Assembly: GCF_008017445.1 (NCBI RefSeq)
Contig: NZ_VRSW01000001.1
Span: forward strand, 1,116,001-1,180,000
Direction of reading: 5' to 3'
Source of the DNA: Microbacterium mitrae
GTDB taxonomy: Bacteria; Actinomycetota; Actinomycetes; Actinomycetales; Microbacteriaceae
DNA length: 64,000 bases
Shown here: positions 16,247-25,509 of the stretch, in pieces
How positions within the stretch are numbered: the first letter of the stretch is position 1
How the letters are laid out: every line of letters begins with the position of its first letter
Translations under genes and position numbers: made by a program
Notes under the pieces: generated by a model
Databases searched by the model: none
Told to the model about the DNA's origin: nothing
What the model saw: the letters and a program-made list of their open reading frames with translations, nothing else

Positions 16247-18385
16247 CTACTCGAAGCGGGTCACCTCGCCGGAGGTGGCGCGGCGGGCGGCGGGGAATGC
16301 GGCAACGACGGCGAGCAGTGACATCGCCAGCGTCGCGACAATCACGACGTAGTACTCGAGCGGGGGCGGCGTGACGCTGCGCCCACCCGAACTCAACCCG
16401 AAGATGATCATGGCGCCGACGCCGTATCCGATGATGGCCGCAAGGGCGACGGCTGCGGCGAGCGGAACCACGGCCTCGCGAAACATGATGCCCTTGAGCG
16501 TTCGAAATGGCATGCCCGTCAGGCGCATGAGCCCGAGGGTTCGGCGACGGTCGCGCACCGCAGACACGGTGGCTGCCGCGAGCGCGACCGCCGAGACTCC
16601 CGCTGCCACCAGAACACCGAGGATCGCGAGCGTTCGATATTCGCGGGCTTGGGTATCGCTGATCGCCTCAAACTCTGTGAGCGTCACGCCGGAATTCACC
16701 ACATTGGCGTGCTCAGAAAGCACGGTGCGCACCCGCTCGCGCGCGGTGGCATCGGCCGTTGCGACGAACAGGCTACTGGGGAGGAGCCCGGCGACGGATT
16801 CGTCACTCGCCCCCATTACCACCGGCCCATCGCTCGGAAAAGCCTTCACAACCGAAACGTCAGCCGTCGACTCCACGCCCACGGAGGCGAGGTCGGCTTT
16901 GGTGCTCAGCCCCTGATATTCGCTGCCGAGGTAGATGCGTGCGAGCCCGGTCACACCGGGCACCTGCTCAACAGCCGCCACCGCATCGACGAGCGCCGCC
17001 TCTTGCGCAGCGCTGATGGTTCCGGTCGTTGCCGGATTGTCGAGTCCGACGATCAGCACATCGCTGGCGAGTTCACCCTCGCCCCGCACGACAGCGCCCT
17101 CACGTACCGACGTCACCCCGGCCATGAACAGCGAGACCAGAAAGACCGCGATGACGACACCACTCACCGCGCGAAAAATCTGACGCGGGTGGCGCTGAAT
17201 TCGCGCATACGCCATGAGTCCTTCGGCGCTTCGGGCACGCTTGTGCGCGATGCGCGCGATGCCGTGCGTGATCATCGGCCCCACCGCCACGATTCCCATC
17301 GCGGTCAGAACGAAGCCGGCGACGAGCCCGTAAAACATCGGCACAATACCGCTGAAGGATGCCCATAACAGCAACACCCCGGCAGCAAGGACGAACACGC
17401 GCCACACCCCGAGGGGCTTCTCCTGCCGGTCACGCACCGAGGAGGGTTGCGCGTCGGCACGCGCCGCGCGGATCGCGGCGACCGCGGCGAAGATGAGCGG
17501 AACCACGACTACGGCTACCAGGAGCTCCCCCGGTTCGAGACGAAGGTCACTCGGGAATAGGCGCGAACCATTGATGGTCACGAACGAGACGGGAATTGCC
17601 GCAACCCACGCCAGCAGTAGCCCGACGATGGTTCCGACAAGCCCCACCCCTCCCGCTTCGACCGCGGCGAAACGCGCGCGGTCGGCGGCGGTCGCCCCCA
17701 GTAGGTGAAACGCACGCATGCGGGCGCTACGGTCAACCGACCCGAAAGACGTGACGACGCCCAGCAGCATGGCCACTGGAATTAGCACCGCGACGGCTCC
17801 CAGCACCGCAAGAATCTCGTAGGTCTCGGAGGTGTACCGGTATCCGGTGAGCTCAGAGACGACGATGAACTGCTCGTTGACCTGACTCTCATCGACGCCA
17901 ACGACCGCGACCAACGCGTCGGGGCCTGCGAGTACCCGATCGGGCAGTTCGCCGCGCACCGTACCAAACCGGTCCCCGAGTTCATCACGGGGGTACTGCT
18001 CGATCAGCGACGCCAGCGCGGGCGAAACCCACGAGGTTCCGGCAGGCACGCCCTCGCGGGTTCCCGGGATGTCCATGGCGGGGCTCTCCGCCCCGTAGAC
18101 ATAGAGCACGTCAATGGCGTGGCCGGCAAAGACTGTGCTCAGCCCGCGGGCGGCAATCTCGTCATCCGCGAGGGTGCGCCCCGGTTCCCACATCTGTCCG
18201 CTCGACATGGTTTGAGGCTGAACCCACGTGGAACGCTCACTACGATCACCGAGGCCGGTGAAGCCCGCCCACAGCAGCGCCGCAAGCATGACGCCTACGG
18301 CGACGCCGGCCGCCATGCCGAGCAGTCGGCGGCGATCGGCAGGACCAGGTGCCACGGCAATCCGCAGCGCAGAACGCACGGTCAT
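16247..18385 (-). CDS. FtsX-like ABC transporter permease
   Basis: A 712-residue permease of the MacB/FtsX family. The first transmembrane segment (LLGMAAGVAVGVMLAALLWAG within residues 22-44) is followed by a large external domain, then further membrane segments near residues 190-310 and 335-375, a second external domain, and a final set of three near the C-terminus ending AAFPAARRATSGEVTRFE. This two-half plan fits exporters or mechanotransmission complexes acting on peptides, lipoproteins or antibiotics. It overlaps the ATPase gene by 4 bp, and that one overlaps a PadR regulator gene by 4 bp. The cargo is unknown; PadR control often goes with drug or bacitracin-type resistance. Confidence 0.85.
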   Translation of the reverse strand: MTVRSALRIAVAPGPADRRRLLGMAAGVAVGVMLAALLWAGFTGLGDRSERSTWVQPQTMSSGQMWEPGRTLADDEIAARGLSTVFAGHAIDVLYVYGAESPAMDIPGTREGVPAGTSWVSPALASLIEQYPRDELGDRFGTVRGELPDRVLAGPDALVAVVGVDESQVNEQFIVVSELTGYRYTSETYEILAVLGAVAVLIPVAMLLGVVTSFGSVDRSARMRAFHLLGATAADRARFAAVEAGGVGLVGTIVGLLLAWVAAIPVSFVTINGSRLFPSDLRLEPGELLVAVVVVPLIFAAVAAIRAARADAQPSSVRDRQEKPLGVWRVFVLAAGVLLLWASFSGIVPMFYGLVAGFVLTAMGIVAVGPMITHGIARIAHKRARSAEGLMAYARIQRHPRQIFRAVSGVVIAVFLVSLFMAGVTSVREGAVVRGEGELASDVLIVGLDNPATTGTISAAQEAALVDAVAAVEQVPGVTGLARIYLGSEYQGLSTKADLASVGVESTADVSVVKAFPSDGPVVMGASDESVAGLLPSSLFVATADATARERVRTVLSEHANVVNSGVTLTEFEAISDTQAREYRTLAILGVLVAAGVSAVALAAATVSAVRDRRRTLGLMRLTGMPFRTLKGIMFREAVVPLAAAVALAAIIGYGVGAMIIFGLSSGGRSVTPPPLEYYVVIVATLAMSLLAVVAAFPAARRATSGEVTRFE

Positions 18386-19071
18386 GCTTGGTCTCCGCCC
18401 GAGTCGCTCGCCACGCGGCCGTCGCGCACGATGACCTCGCGATCCGCAAACGCCGCGGTACGCGGGTCGTGCGTGACAATAATCAGCGTGGTTCCGGCGT
18501 CGCGCACCACCTGCATAAGCGCCGTCATCACCTTCTCTGAGGTGAGGGTGTCGAGGGCGCCGGTGGGCTCATCAGCGAAGATGACGCCGGGCGATCCAGC
18601 CATCGCACGAGCGATCGCGACGCGCTGCGCCTGGCCGCCAGACAGCAACGCCGGAACCTCGTGGCTGTTGTCGGCAACGTCCAGCATTTCGAGGTGGATG
18701 AGGGCTTGCGCCTCGGCCTCTGCGCGGCTCGCGCCACGAAGCAACAGCGGGAGGGCAACATTCTCCAACGCCGTCACGTCAGGAATCAGCTGGCCAAACT
18801 GAAACACAAAACCGAACGCATCCAAGCGCAGCTTGGCGCGGTCAGACTCCGGCAGGTTATCGATGCGATTGCCGTGAAAGCGCACCTCGCCGCCGTCGAT
18901 TCCGACAACCCCGGCGAGCGCGTGAAGCAGCGTGGACTTGCCCGATCCGCTCGGCCCCATGATGGCAACCGCCTCGCCCGCGTAGATCGTGAGGTCGACG
19001 CCCTGCAGTGCCGGCTGCGGGCCGAACGATTTCGTGATGCCCGTGGCCGTGAGAAGCGGAACGCGGTTCAT
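18382..19071 (-). CDS. ABC transporter ATP-binding protein (MacB/LolD type)
   Basis: A 229-residue ATPase that powers the FtsX-like permease downstream. GPSGSGKSTLLHALAG is Walker A, LLSGGQAQRVAIARAM the ABC signature, VIFADEPTGALD Walker B with the catalytic Glu, and IIVTHDPRTAAFAD the switch His. The size and the DEPTGALD sequence place it in the LolD/MacB/FtsE group. It starts with ATG overlapping the PadR gene stop by 4 bp, and its own stop overlaps the permease start by 4 bp, so the three genes are translationally coupled. Confidence 0.93.
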   Translation of the reverse strand: MNRVPLLTATGITKSFGPQPALQGVDLTIYAGEAVAIMGPSGSGKSTLLHALAGVVGIDGGEVRFHGNRIDNLPESDRAKLRLDAFGFVFQFGQLIPDVTALENVALPLLLRGASRAEAEAQALIHLEMLDVADNSHEVPALLSGGQAQRVAIARAMAGSPGVIFADEPTGALDTLTSEKVMTALMQVVRDAGTTLIIVTHDPRTAAFADREVIVRDGRVASDSGGDQA

Positions 19072-19592
19072 GCCGTTACCTCCATGCGAAGTTCGCCCAG
19101 TCGGGCGGTGGTGATGTCGATCCAGCGGAGATCCGCTTCGATGTGAAAGAGCGTGTAGTCGGCCAGCAGCGTGGTGCCGATATCGGCGCCGAGCTTGGCC
19201 CTGGTGAGGTCGCGCATGCGGGCCATGTGTGCCACGCGCTGCGCGTCAAGAATCTGTTGCGCGTCGTCACCGTTGATGATTGCGATGACGGTCTTGGCGA
19301 ACAGGTTGGACTGCATCGACTCGTTGGGTACATCCGGGGTGCTGATCCATTCGCGAATCGTCTCGCGCCCGGCGTCGGTCACCGCGTACTTTTTACGGTC
19401 GGGCCCATCGCCCGCCTCATCGCCAACGGGTTCGATCTTGCCGTCGCGCAGCAGTCGCGCGAGCGTCGCGTACACCTGCCCAAACGCGAGGGGCTTGCGG
19501 GCACCGAACAGGCGGTCGTAGTCATGCTTCAGGTCATACCCGTAGCTGGCCCGCACCCCCAAGAGCCCCAACAGAGCCTTCGCGCTATCCAT
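19068..19592 (-). CDS. PadR-family transcriptional repressor
   Basis: A 174-residue regulator with an N-terminal winged helix (ALLGLLGVRASYGYDLKHDY, then PLAFGQVYATLARLLRDGKI and KKYAVTDAGRETIREW) and a helical C-terminal dimerisation domain. The open frame continues upstream, but that region is a run of 7-bp repeats, so I start at ATG 19592 (MDSAKALLG), which matches family N-termini. The start codon is overlapped by inverted repeats (ATACACTC...GAGTGTAT) that look like its own operator. It leads the operon with the ABC exporter and probably represses it until an effector binds. Confidence 0.88.
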   Translation of the reverse strand: MDSAKALLGLLGVRASYGYDLKHDYDRLFGARKPLAFGQVYATLARLLRDGKIEPVGDEAGDGPDRKKYAVTDAGRETIREWISTPDVPNESMQSNLFAKTVIAIINGDDAQQILDAQRVAHMARMRDLTRAKLGADIGTTLLADYTLFHIEADLRWIDITTARLGELRMEVTA

Positions 19593-19619
19593 ACACTCAG
19601 CGTATACACCGAGTGTATA
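19591..19619. promoter_or_regulatory. Putative PadR operator over the operon start
   Basis: TATACAC-CGA-GTGTATA (19603-19619) is a perfect 7+7 inverted repeat, and an outer pair ATACACTC / GAGTGTAT spans 19591-19618. It begins at the PadR start codon and covers the likely promoter. Inverted A/T-ended repeats of this kind are typical PadR sites, so autoregulation is inferred. Confidence 0.6.
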
Positions 19620-19639
19620 GCGGCGCAACCCCGGTTCCG

Positions 19640-19690
19640 AAGTTCCCGGTTCCCGGTTCCCGGTTCCTGGTTCCTGGTTCCTGGTTCCCA
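19640..19690. repeat. 7-bp tandem repeats (CYGGTTC) upstream of the padR operon
   Basis: About six copies of a 7-bp unit CCGGTTC then CTGGTTC run in tandem, preceded by CCGGTTCCGAAG. The unit resembles the TGGTTCCG octamer found across the window. The tract lies 50-100 bp upstream of the padR start and could change in copy number by slippage. Confidence 0.75.
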
Positions 19691-19692
19691 CC

Positions 19693-19927
19693 AGACACAG
19701 CCGTTATGCACGCAGTGCTGTGACTGGAGTGACTCATGTGGCTCATGAGGCGAATATTGCGTGCACATCGTTTTCGATCGTGCAGAACGGTCGCGAGGAG
19801 CTCCGGTAGCGGAACATCAACCACACCAAGACCCCCAAGCCCGCAACCGGGAACCCGACCCAGAAGCCCCGAAGCCCCGAAGCCCCAAAGCCCCAAAGCC
19901 CAGAAACCCCAGAACCCGGAAGCCCCG
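19693..19927. repeat. Gap upstream of padR and downstream of menE, with 9-bp repeats
   Basis: Together with the 7-bp tract this makes a gene-free stretch of 335 bp. From 19863 to 19905 a unit close to AAGCCCCGA / AAGCCCCAA repeats about five times, then degenerates (CAGAAACCCCAGAACCCGG) up to the menE stop. The part 19700-19800 (GACTGGAGTGACTCATGTGG, GTGCACATCG) has lower GC and no clear gene or hairpin. Confidence 0.6.
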
Positions 19928-21046
19928 TTACAGGCGGGCGGCTATTGCGCGGCGGTCGGGCTTGCCAGACGCCAGGGTCGGCAGCGGAACCATCACCACC
20001 ACGCGCGCGGGGCGGCCGGCAACGCCGACCGCGGCTTCGGCAGCGGCGCGCGCTTCGGCAAGCAGGCCGTCGCGATCGGCCTCCACCACCAGCACCGGAA
20101 CCTGCCCCCAGCGGGGGTCAGCGACGGCAACAATCACGCCACCTTCGCCGCCAGTAACGCCGCGAACCGCGCGCTCAACCGCGTCAAGCGACACGTTGAC
20201 GCCGCCCGAGATCAGCACATTGTCGATGCGCCCCGTCACGGTAACGAGGTCGTCGATCACATCGCCGGCATCTCCGGTGCGGTACCAGCGGGTGCCGTCG
20301 TCATCACGCACGAACGTCGCGTCGGTCAGCGCCTGCTGACCCCAATACCCGTCGGCCAGCACCGGCCCTGAAATCTGCAATTCACCCTCGACCGTGCGCA
20401 CCCGAACGTGCGGCAGCGGCACGTTGTCGTACACGCAGCCGCCGGCTGTCTCCGATGAGCCATAAGTCGTAACGATACGAAGCCCCAACTCGGTCGCTCG
20501 CACGAGAACCGCCTCCGGCAGCGCCTGCCCGCCTACGAGAATCGCGGCAAACGATCGTGCGGCGCCGACAACGGCCGGGTCTTCGGCCTCATCCAACAGT
20601 GTCAGCAACTGCGCCGGAACCAACGAGGTATAGCGGGCAACGCCCGGAGCGACGAGTGACATCTGCGCTGCCGCGCGAATAAACGCGTCTGTGGTGAAAC
20701 GCCCATCCAAATACGTCGGCTCGTGGCCGGCGATCACCGATCGCGCCAGCACCTGAAGTCCGGCAACGTAGGTGGCAGGCAATGCCAACAGCCATGCCCC
20801 TTCACCCACCCGCGCCATAGTCGCCATCGCCGACGCGGTGAGCGCGGCGCGTGACAGCACCACGCTCTTCGGCACCCCCGTCGACCCCGACGTCGTGACG
20901 ACCGCGATGGTTCCGGCCGGCAACTCCTCGGCATGCTCAATCGCACCGCCCAGCGCCACCGGCCCGCCAGACCCGTTGAACGCGCACTTCACAGCGGCAT
21001 ACACCGCACGGGGGTCAGCACCCGTGTCGAAAACCTCAACGGTCAT
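19928..21046 (-). CDS. menE: o-Succinylbenzoate-CoA ligase
   Basis: AMP-forming ligase making o-succinylbenzoyl-CoA. At 372 residues it is the short actinobacterial form. VVTTSGSTGVPKSVVLSR is the P-loop-like AMP-binding motif. YGSSETAGGCVYDNVPL is the adenylate-binding block and WYRTGDAGDVIDDLVTVTGR the hinge region with the conserved Asp and Arg. GKPDRRAIAARL at the end holds the C-terminal catalytic Lys. It lies 48 bp downstream of menB on the same strand; MenB uses its product. The ATG at 21046 lacks a strong ribosome site. Confidence 0.93.
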   Translation of the reverse strand: MTVEVFDTGADPRAVYAAVKCAFNGSGGPVALGGAIEHAEELPAGTIAVVTTSGSTGVPKSVVLSRAALTASAMATMARVGEGAWLLALPATYVAGLQVLARSVIAGHEPTYLDGRFTTDAFIRAAAQMSLVAPGVARYTSLVPAQLLTLLDEAEDPAVVGAARSFAAILVGGQALPEAVLVRATELGLRIVTTYGSSETAGGCVYDNVPLPHVRVRTVEGELQISGPVLADGYWGQQALTDATFVRDDDGTRWYRTGDAGDVIDDLVTVTGRIDNVLISGGVNVSLDAVERAVRGVTGGEGGVIVAVADPRWGQVPVLVVEADRDGLLAEARAAAEAAVGVAGRPARVVVMVPLPTLASGKPDRRAIAARL

Positions 21047-21094
21047 CTCATCACCGCCCCGGAACCAGGATCCGCCACGTCACAGCGGGGCACG

Positions 21095-22003
21095 TCAGAA
21101 GTGGTACGGGTAGGCAGACCAGTCGGGTTCGCGCTTCTGCAAGAAGCTGTCGCGCCCCTCAACGGCCTCGTCGGTTCCGTAGGCCAGCCGCGTGGCCTCG
21201 CCGGCGAACACCTGCTGGCCGACCATGCCATCATCAACCGCGTTGAAGGCGAACTTCAGCATACGAATCGCGGTGGGCGACTTGGTGAGAATCGTGCGAG
21301 CCATCTTGATGGCCTCGACCTCAAGCTCGGCGTGCGGCACGACCTTGTTGACGGCGCCCATGTCGTAGGCGCGCTGTGCCGAATACTCCTCCGCCAAGAA
21401 GAACACCTCGCGAGCAACTTTCTGCCCCACTTGCCGCGCCATATACGCCGATCCGTAACCGGCATCGAACGAGCCAACATCGGCATCGGTCTGCTTGAAC
21501 TTGCCGTGCTCAGCCGAGGCGATCGACAGGTCGCACACGATGTGCAGGGAGTGGCCGCCGCCGGCAGCCCAACCCGGAATCACGGCGATGACGACCTTCG
21601 GCATGAAGCGAATCAGTCGCTGTACCTCAAGAATGTGTAGGCGTCCGGCGCGCGCTGAGTCTTGCACCGTGGTTTCGTCGTCTGAGTACTTGTACCCGTC
21701 GCGGCCGCGAATGCGTTGGTCGCCACCCGAGCAAAACGCCCAGCCACCGTCTTTGGGGCTGGGGCCGTTGCCGGTGAGTAGCACCGCGCCGATGCGCGGG
21801 TCTTGCCTTGCACTGTCGAGGGCACGGTACAACTCATCGACCGTGTGCGGACGAAACGCGTTGCGCACCTCGGGCCGATTAAACGCGATGCGCGCGATGG
21901 TTCCGTCGTTTGACACATGCGCCGTGATGTCGGTGAAGTTCTCCGCCCCGGGCGCAAGCCGCCACTGGTCTGCATCAAACAGGTCTGACACGTTATTCGT
22001 CAT
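21095..22003 (-). CDS. menB: 1,4-Dihydroxy-2-naphthoyl-CoA synthase
   Basis: Crotonase-fold enzyme closing the naphthoate ring from o-succinylbenzoyl-CoA. ARIAFNRPEVRNAFRPHTVD and WAFCSGGDQRIRGRDGYKY are MenB hallmarks, the latter giving the oxyanion hole. VIAVIPGWAAGGGHSLHIVC and TDADVGSFDAGYGSAYMAR follow, the last with the MenB-specific active-site Asp/Tyr region. I chose ATG 22003 (MTNNVSDLFD) because GGGAGGT lies at ideal spacing; the frame also allows ATG 22030. The product is 302 residues. menC starts divergently 106 bp away. Confidence 0.95.
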   Translation of the reverse strand: MTNNVSDLFDADQWRLAPGAENFTDITAHVSNDGTIARIAFNRPEVRNAFRPHTVDELYRALDSARQDPRIGAVLLTGNGPSPKDGGWAFCSGGDQRIRGRDGYKYSDDETTVQDSARAGRLHILEVQRLIRFMPKVVIAVIPGWAAGGGHSLHIVCDLSIASAEHGKFKQTDADVGSFDAGYGSAYMARQVGQKVAREVFFLAEEYSAQRAYDMGAVNKVVPHAELEVEAIKMARTILTKSPTAIRMLKFAFNAVDDGMVGQQVFAGEATRLAYGTDEAVEGRDSFLQKREPDWSAYPYHF

Positions 22004-22034
22004 CTCTACCTCCCACGGCATGTGCGCCATCTCC

Positions 22035-22040
22035 AGCCTA
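22035..22040 (-). promoter_or_regulatory. Putative -10 box (TAGGCT) of menB
   Basis: TAGGCT on the minus strand would start transcription near 22028, leaving a 25-nt leader with the GGGAGGT ribosome site before ATG 22003. This supports the shorter menB start. Confidence 0.45.
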
Positions 22041-22108
22041 TTGCCTGACGAAACGGCGACTCTGACGAGTTCTCACCGAATCACCACCGCGAGCGACACA
22101 ATGGAGCC

Positions 22109-23101
22109 ATGACTCTGCCACCGCTCGACGACATTCTCGGCTCGCTGCGCGTCGTCGCCCTGCCCCTGGCCGTGCGGTTTCGCGGCGTTGATGTGCGAGA
22201 AGCCGCACTATTTGAGGGGCCGCAGGGGTGGACCGAGTTCAGCCCGTTCGTCGAATACGACGACGATGAGTCGGCAACGTGGCTGGCCGGGGCGATCGAC
22301 TACGGGTGGCGGGTATTGCCGCCGCAACGACGGAACCAGGTGCCGGTCAACGCGACGGTGCCCGCGGTTTCAGCCGACCAGGTTGCGGCGGTGCTTGCCC
22401 GCTTCGACGGCTGCCGCACGGCGAAGGTGAAGGTCGCCGAGGCAGGCCAAACTCTCGCCGACGATATCGCCCGAGTGCGGGCGGTGCGCGAGGAGATGGG
22501 CCCAGACGGTCGTATCCGCATCGACGCCAACGCCGGATGGAACGTTGACCAGGCCGAACGCGCCATTCACGCCCTCGCCGAGTACGACCTGGAGTATGTG
22601 GAGCAGCCCTGCGCCACCGTCGACGAGTTGAAAGACATTCGTAAGCGCGTAAAGTACGCCGGAATCCCGATTGCCGCCGATGAGAGCGTGCGCAAGGCCG
22701 CCGACACTCTCGCGGTCGCGCGCGCGGGCGCCGCCGACCTCATCATCATCAAGGCGCAGCCCCTCGGCGGCGTGCATCGCGCCCTTGACATCGTTGCCGA
22801 GACGGGGTTGGCGGCCGTCGTCTCCTCGGCGCTCGACACCGCCATCGGCCTGCGCATGGGCGCGGCGCTCGCCGCCTCCCTCCCCCAACTCGACTACGAC
22901 TGCGGCCTTGGCACCGCATCATTGTTCCGCGCCGATGTGGGCGACTCGCGCCCCCGCGGCGGAATGCTCTCCGCCGAACGTCTGGTTCCTGACGCAGCAG
23001 CGCTCGAAACTCATGCCGCCGACGATGACCGCGCCGCCTGGTGGCGGGCACGAATCGAGCGCTGCTACCGCGTGCTCGAGGGTGCTGGCACCGAGAGTTA
23101 G
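22109..23101 (+). CDS. menC: o-Succinylbenzoate synthase
   Basis: Enolase-superfamily dehydratase turning SHCHC into o-succinylbenzoate. AKVKVAE contains the catalytic Lys pair, RIDANAGWNVDQA the first metal ligand (Asp), YVEQPC the second (Glu), IPIAADESVRKA the third (Asp), and LIIIKAQPLGG the second catalytic Lys. Length 330 matches actinobacterial MenC. The ATG has a weak GGAG upstream. It is divergent from menB and is followed directly by an LCP-family gene, whose start is 5 bp after the menC stop. Confidence 0.94.
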   Translation: MTLPPLDDILGSLRVVALPLAVRFRGVDVREAALFEGPQGWTEFSPFVEYDDDESATWLAGAIDYGWRVLPPQRRNQVPVNATVPAVSADQVAAVLARFDGCRTAKVKVAEAGQTLADDIARVRAVREEMGPDGRIRIDANAGWNVDQAERAIHALAEYDLEYVEQPCATVDELKDIRKRVKYAGIPIAADESVRKAADTLAVARAGAADLIIIKAQPLGGVHRALDIVAETGLAAVVSSALDTAIGLRMGAALAASLPQLDYDCGLGTASLFRADVGDSRPRGGMLSAERLVPDAAALETHAADDDRAAWWRARIERCYRVLEGAGTES

Positions 23102-23106
23102 CGCCG

Positions 23107-24417
23107 GTGGCCGCCGAGTGGAGTGACATCGTTGACCGCGGAACCATCGCCGCGGCACCGAAGCGACGCCGACGGCGACGGCGCGCTCCCCTCGCACAGC
23201 ACACGCACTTCGCTCGCCGCACCGTGGTTCCGCGGCTGTTTCGACTGCTGGCGGTCGTGATCGTGACGGTGCTCGTTGCGGCGGGCGGCGTCGCGGCCAC
23301 CATTGCGAGCACGTGGGTCACCAAACTGAGCACGAGCGCGGTCGTGCTCGCGGGCGAACCCGAAGTCGCGCCCGATATCGCTCAGCTCGAGGGCGGCGCC
23401 AACATTCTATTGATGGGCGTCGACGCGTGCGAAGACGAAATCAAAGACCTGTTTGGTGATCGCTGCAAGAACCCCGAGTCGGAGGCGACGCTCAACGACG
23501 TGAATATCGTCGTGCACATTAGTGAGCCGCCGCGACGGGTTGTGGTGATTACCTTTCCGCGCGACCTGGTGATCGACTCCCCCGAGTGCACGACTCCGCG
23601 CGGTGACGTGTTGCCCGCTCAAGACGGCGTCATGATCAACTCGCTTTACGAGTACGGCGGCATCTCGTGCGTTGCGCAAACCATCGAGTCGCTCTCCGGC
23701 GGCGCACTCGATATTCAGTTCGGCGCCATGATCACGTGGCAAGGGGTCATTGAGCTGACGAGCGCGGTCGGCGGCGTTGAAGTGTGCGTTGCCGAGCGCA
23801 TTCGAGACCCGCACACGGGCCTCGATATTCCCGCCGGAACCCACACCCTTGCCGGATACGAAGCGCTGCAATTCTTGCGCACCCGGCATGGCCTCGTCGG
23901 TGAGAGCGATGTGGCGCGCGTCGGCAACCAGCAGGTCTACATGTCGGCGCTGGTGCGCAAGATCATGAGCGAACAGGTGCTGGGCGACCTACCGACCCTG
24001 CTTCGTCTCGCGCAGACCACGATTGACGCGGTCACACCAACGACGGCGCTGGCAAATCCTGCCACCATCGTGCAGCTGGCGCTTGCGATGAAAGACGTAC
24101 CGCTTCAAGACTTCACCTTCGTGAAGTATCCGGTCGCCGACGCGCAATGGGACTCTGACCGCCTCGTTCCGCTCGAAGACGACGCCGCGATCTTGTTTCA
24201 AGCGATCACCGAGAACCGACCGTTGATCGTGCAGAACGACGGCGGCGACTACGGCGGCGCGGTCATCGATGCCGAACCCGACGACTCGACTACCGGCACC
24301 GAGGTTCCGACGCCATCGGCAGCGCCTGCGGATGAGCCAGGCGCCGCGGTACTGCTACCGCAAACGGTCACCGGCTTCACCCCCGCCGACAACGCGTGCT
24401 CCAACGGCGGCGGCTAA
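23107..24417 (+). CDS. LytR-CpsA-Psr (LCP) family cell-wall glycopolymer ligase
   Basis: Membrane-anchored enzyme attaching glycopolymers to peptidoglycan outside the cell. After a very basic cytoplasmic N-terminus (KRRRRRRRAP), one transmembrane segment (about residues 44-66) leads to the LCP domain: ANILLMGVDACEDE, VVVITFPRDLVIDSPEC with the conserved Arg-Asp, LTSAVGGVEVCVAE and ALQFLRTRHGLVGESDVARV. Cys pairs (ACEDE...DRCKNPE, SPECTTP) suggest disulfides. The frame is open upstream into menC; GTG 23107, 5 bp after the menC stop, is preferred. The C-terminal tail is Pro/Thr/Ala-rich, ends with CSNGGG and may lie in the wall. Confidence 0.88.
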   Translation: MAAEWSDIVDRGTIAAAPKRRRRRRRAPLAQHTHFARRTVVPRLFRLLAVVIVTVLVAAGGVAATIASTWVTKLSTSAVVLAGEPEVAPDIAQLEGGANILLMGVDACEDEIKDLFGDRCKNPESEATLNDVNIVVHISEPPRRVVVITFPRDLVIDSPECTTPRGDVLPAQDGVMINSLYEYGGISCVAQTIESLSGGALDIQFGAMITWQGVIELTSAVGGVEVCVAERIRDPHTGLDIPAGTHTLAGYEALQFLRTRHGLVGESDVARVGNQQVYMSALVRKIMSEQVLGDLPTLLRLAQTTIDAVTPTTALANPATIVQLALAMKDVPLQDFTFVKYPVADAQWDSDRLVPLEDDAAILFQAITENRPLIVQNDGGDYGGAVIDAEPDDSTTGTEVPTPSAAPADEPGAAVLLPQTVTGFTPADNACSNGGG

Positions 24418-24458
24418 GCAGACCATCGGGCGGGATCAGCCGGCCGAGCCGATCAGGA

Positions 24459-25505
24459 TCAGCCTGCGGTCGTGAGACCGGAGTAGGCGTGTAGACCCTT
24501 GAAGAAAATGTTCACGATCGTGAAGTTGAACAGCACTGCGCTGAAGCCGACGATCGAGAGCCAGGCGGAGCGGTTGCCACGCCAGCCGCGCGTTGCGCGA
24601 GCGTGAATGTAGCCCGCGTACAGCACCCAAATCACGAAGGTCCACACTTCCTTCGTGTCAAAGCCCCAGTAGCGGCCCCACGCGTCGTTTGCCCAGATAG
24701 AGCCGGCGATCAGCGTGAAGGTCCAGAGGATGAACCCGATGATCGAGAAGCGGTAGGCGAGGCCCTCCAGGTTTTCTGCCGACGGCAGCGTGTCAAGGAA
24801 GGACTTCTTGAGCGTGGCGTCGGGGTTGAGCTTCTTGGTTTCGCGACGAGACTGCATCAGCTGCAGAATCGACAGGCTGCAGGCCAGCGCGAGAAAGGCC
24901 GTCGCCAGCGTCGCGACAAACACGTGAATGACGAGCCATACCGAGCGCAGCGGGTCAGCAAGCGGCGCAACCGTCACGTAGAACGCGACGGCCGAGCCAC
25001 CAAGCAACACGACCACCAGGCCCGTGATGAAGGTTCCGAGAAACTTCAGGTCGTACTTGATGTTGACCAGCAGATACACGATGGTGATCAGCACGGTGCC
25101 GGTCATCGCGAACTCATACATGTTCGACCACGGCACGCGCTCGGCGGCGATACCGCGCAGCACGACACCGGCAATGTGAAACAGCACGGCCAGCGTCGTC
25201 AACGCCGTCGCAACGCGCGCAAGGCGGTTGACGGCGGGCTTCGCCTCAGCGGTGGAACCAGGGGCTGCGGAACCACGGGCTGCGGAACCAGCATCTTCTG
25301 ACCCAGCGTCTGCGAGCGCGTCGCCGCCAGCACCAACCAGCACGGCTTCGCGTTGCTTGGTGCGCGCCAGCTGTGCGTCGGCCGAGACCTGTGCGCGACG
25401 CGCGAGGTCAAAAACGTAGACCAGGAACGCCGCCGCATAAATCGCGATAGCGGTCCAAATCATCAGGACGGAATAGTTGTCCAGTTCTACAACGGTCGAC
25501 GGCAT
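24459..25505 (-). CDS. ccsB: Cytochrome c biogenesis protein CcsB (also called CcsA/ResC)
   Basis: Multi-pass heme handler of System II cytochrome c maturation; it works with ResB to bring heme outside and ligate it to apocytochrome. WGRYWGFDTKEVWTFVIWVL is the tryptophan-rich WWD-type motif, preceded by GSIWANDAW and followed by YAGYIHARATRGWRG, all characteristic. Conserved heme-ligand histidines lie in the flanking membrane segments. A Ser/Ala/Pro-rich loop near residues 65-90 (SEDAGSAARGSAAPGSTAE) is extra and is encoded around two CGGAACCA octamers. At 348 residues it is normal length. It lies 4 bp after resB. Confidence 0.92.
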   Translation of the reverse strand: MPSTVVELDNYSVLMIWTAIAIYAAAFLVYVFDLARRAQVSADAQLARTKQREAVLVGAGGDALADAGSEDAGSAARGSAAPGSTAEAKPAVNRLARVATALTTLAVLFHIAGVVLRGIAAERVPWSNMYEFAMTGTVLITIVYLLVNIKYDLKFLGTFITGLVVVLLGGSAVAFYVTVAPLADPLRSVWLVIHVFVATLATAFLALACSLSILQLMQSRRETKKLNPDATLKKSFLDTLPSAENLEGLAYRFSIIGFILWTFTLIAGSIWANDAWGRYWGFDTKEVWTFVIWVLYAGYIHARATRGWRGNRSAWLSIVGFSAVLFNFTIVNIFFKGLHAYSGLTTAG

Positions 25506-25509
25506 GGTC

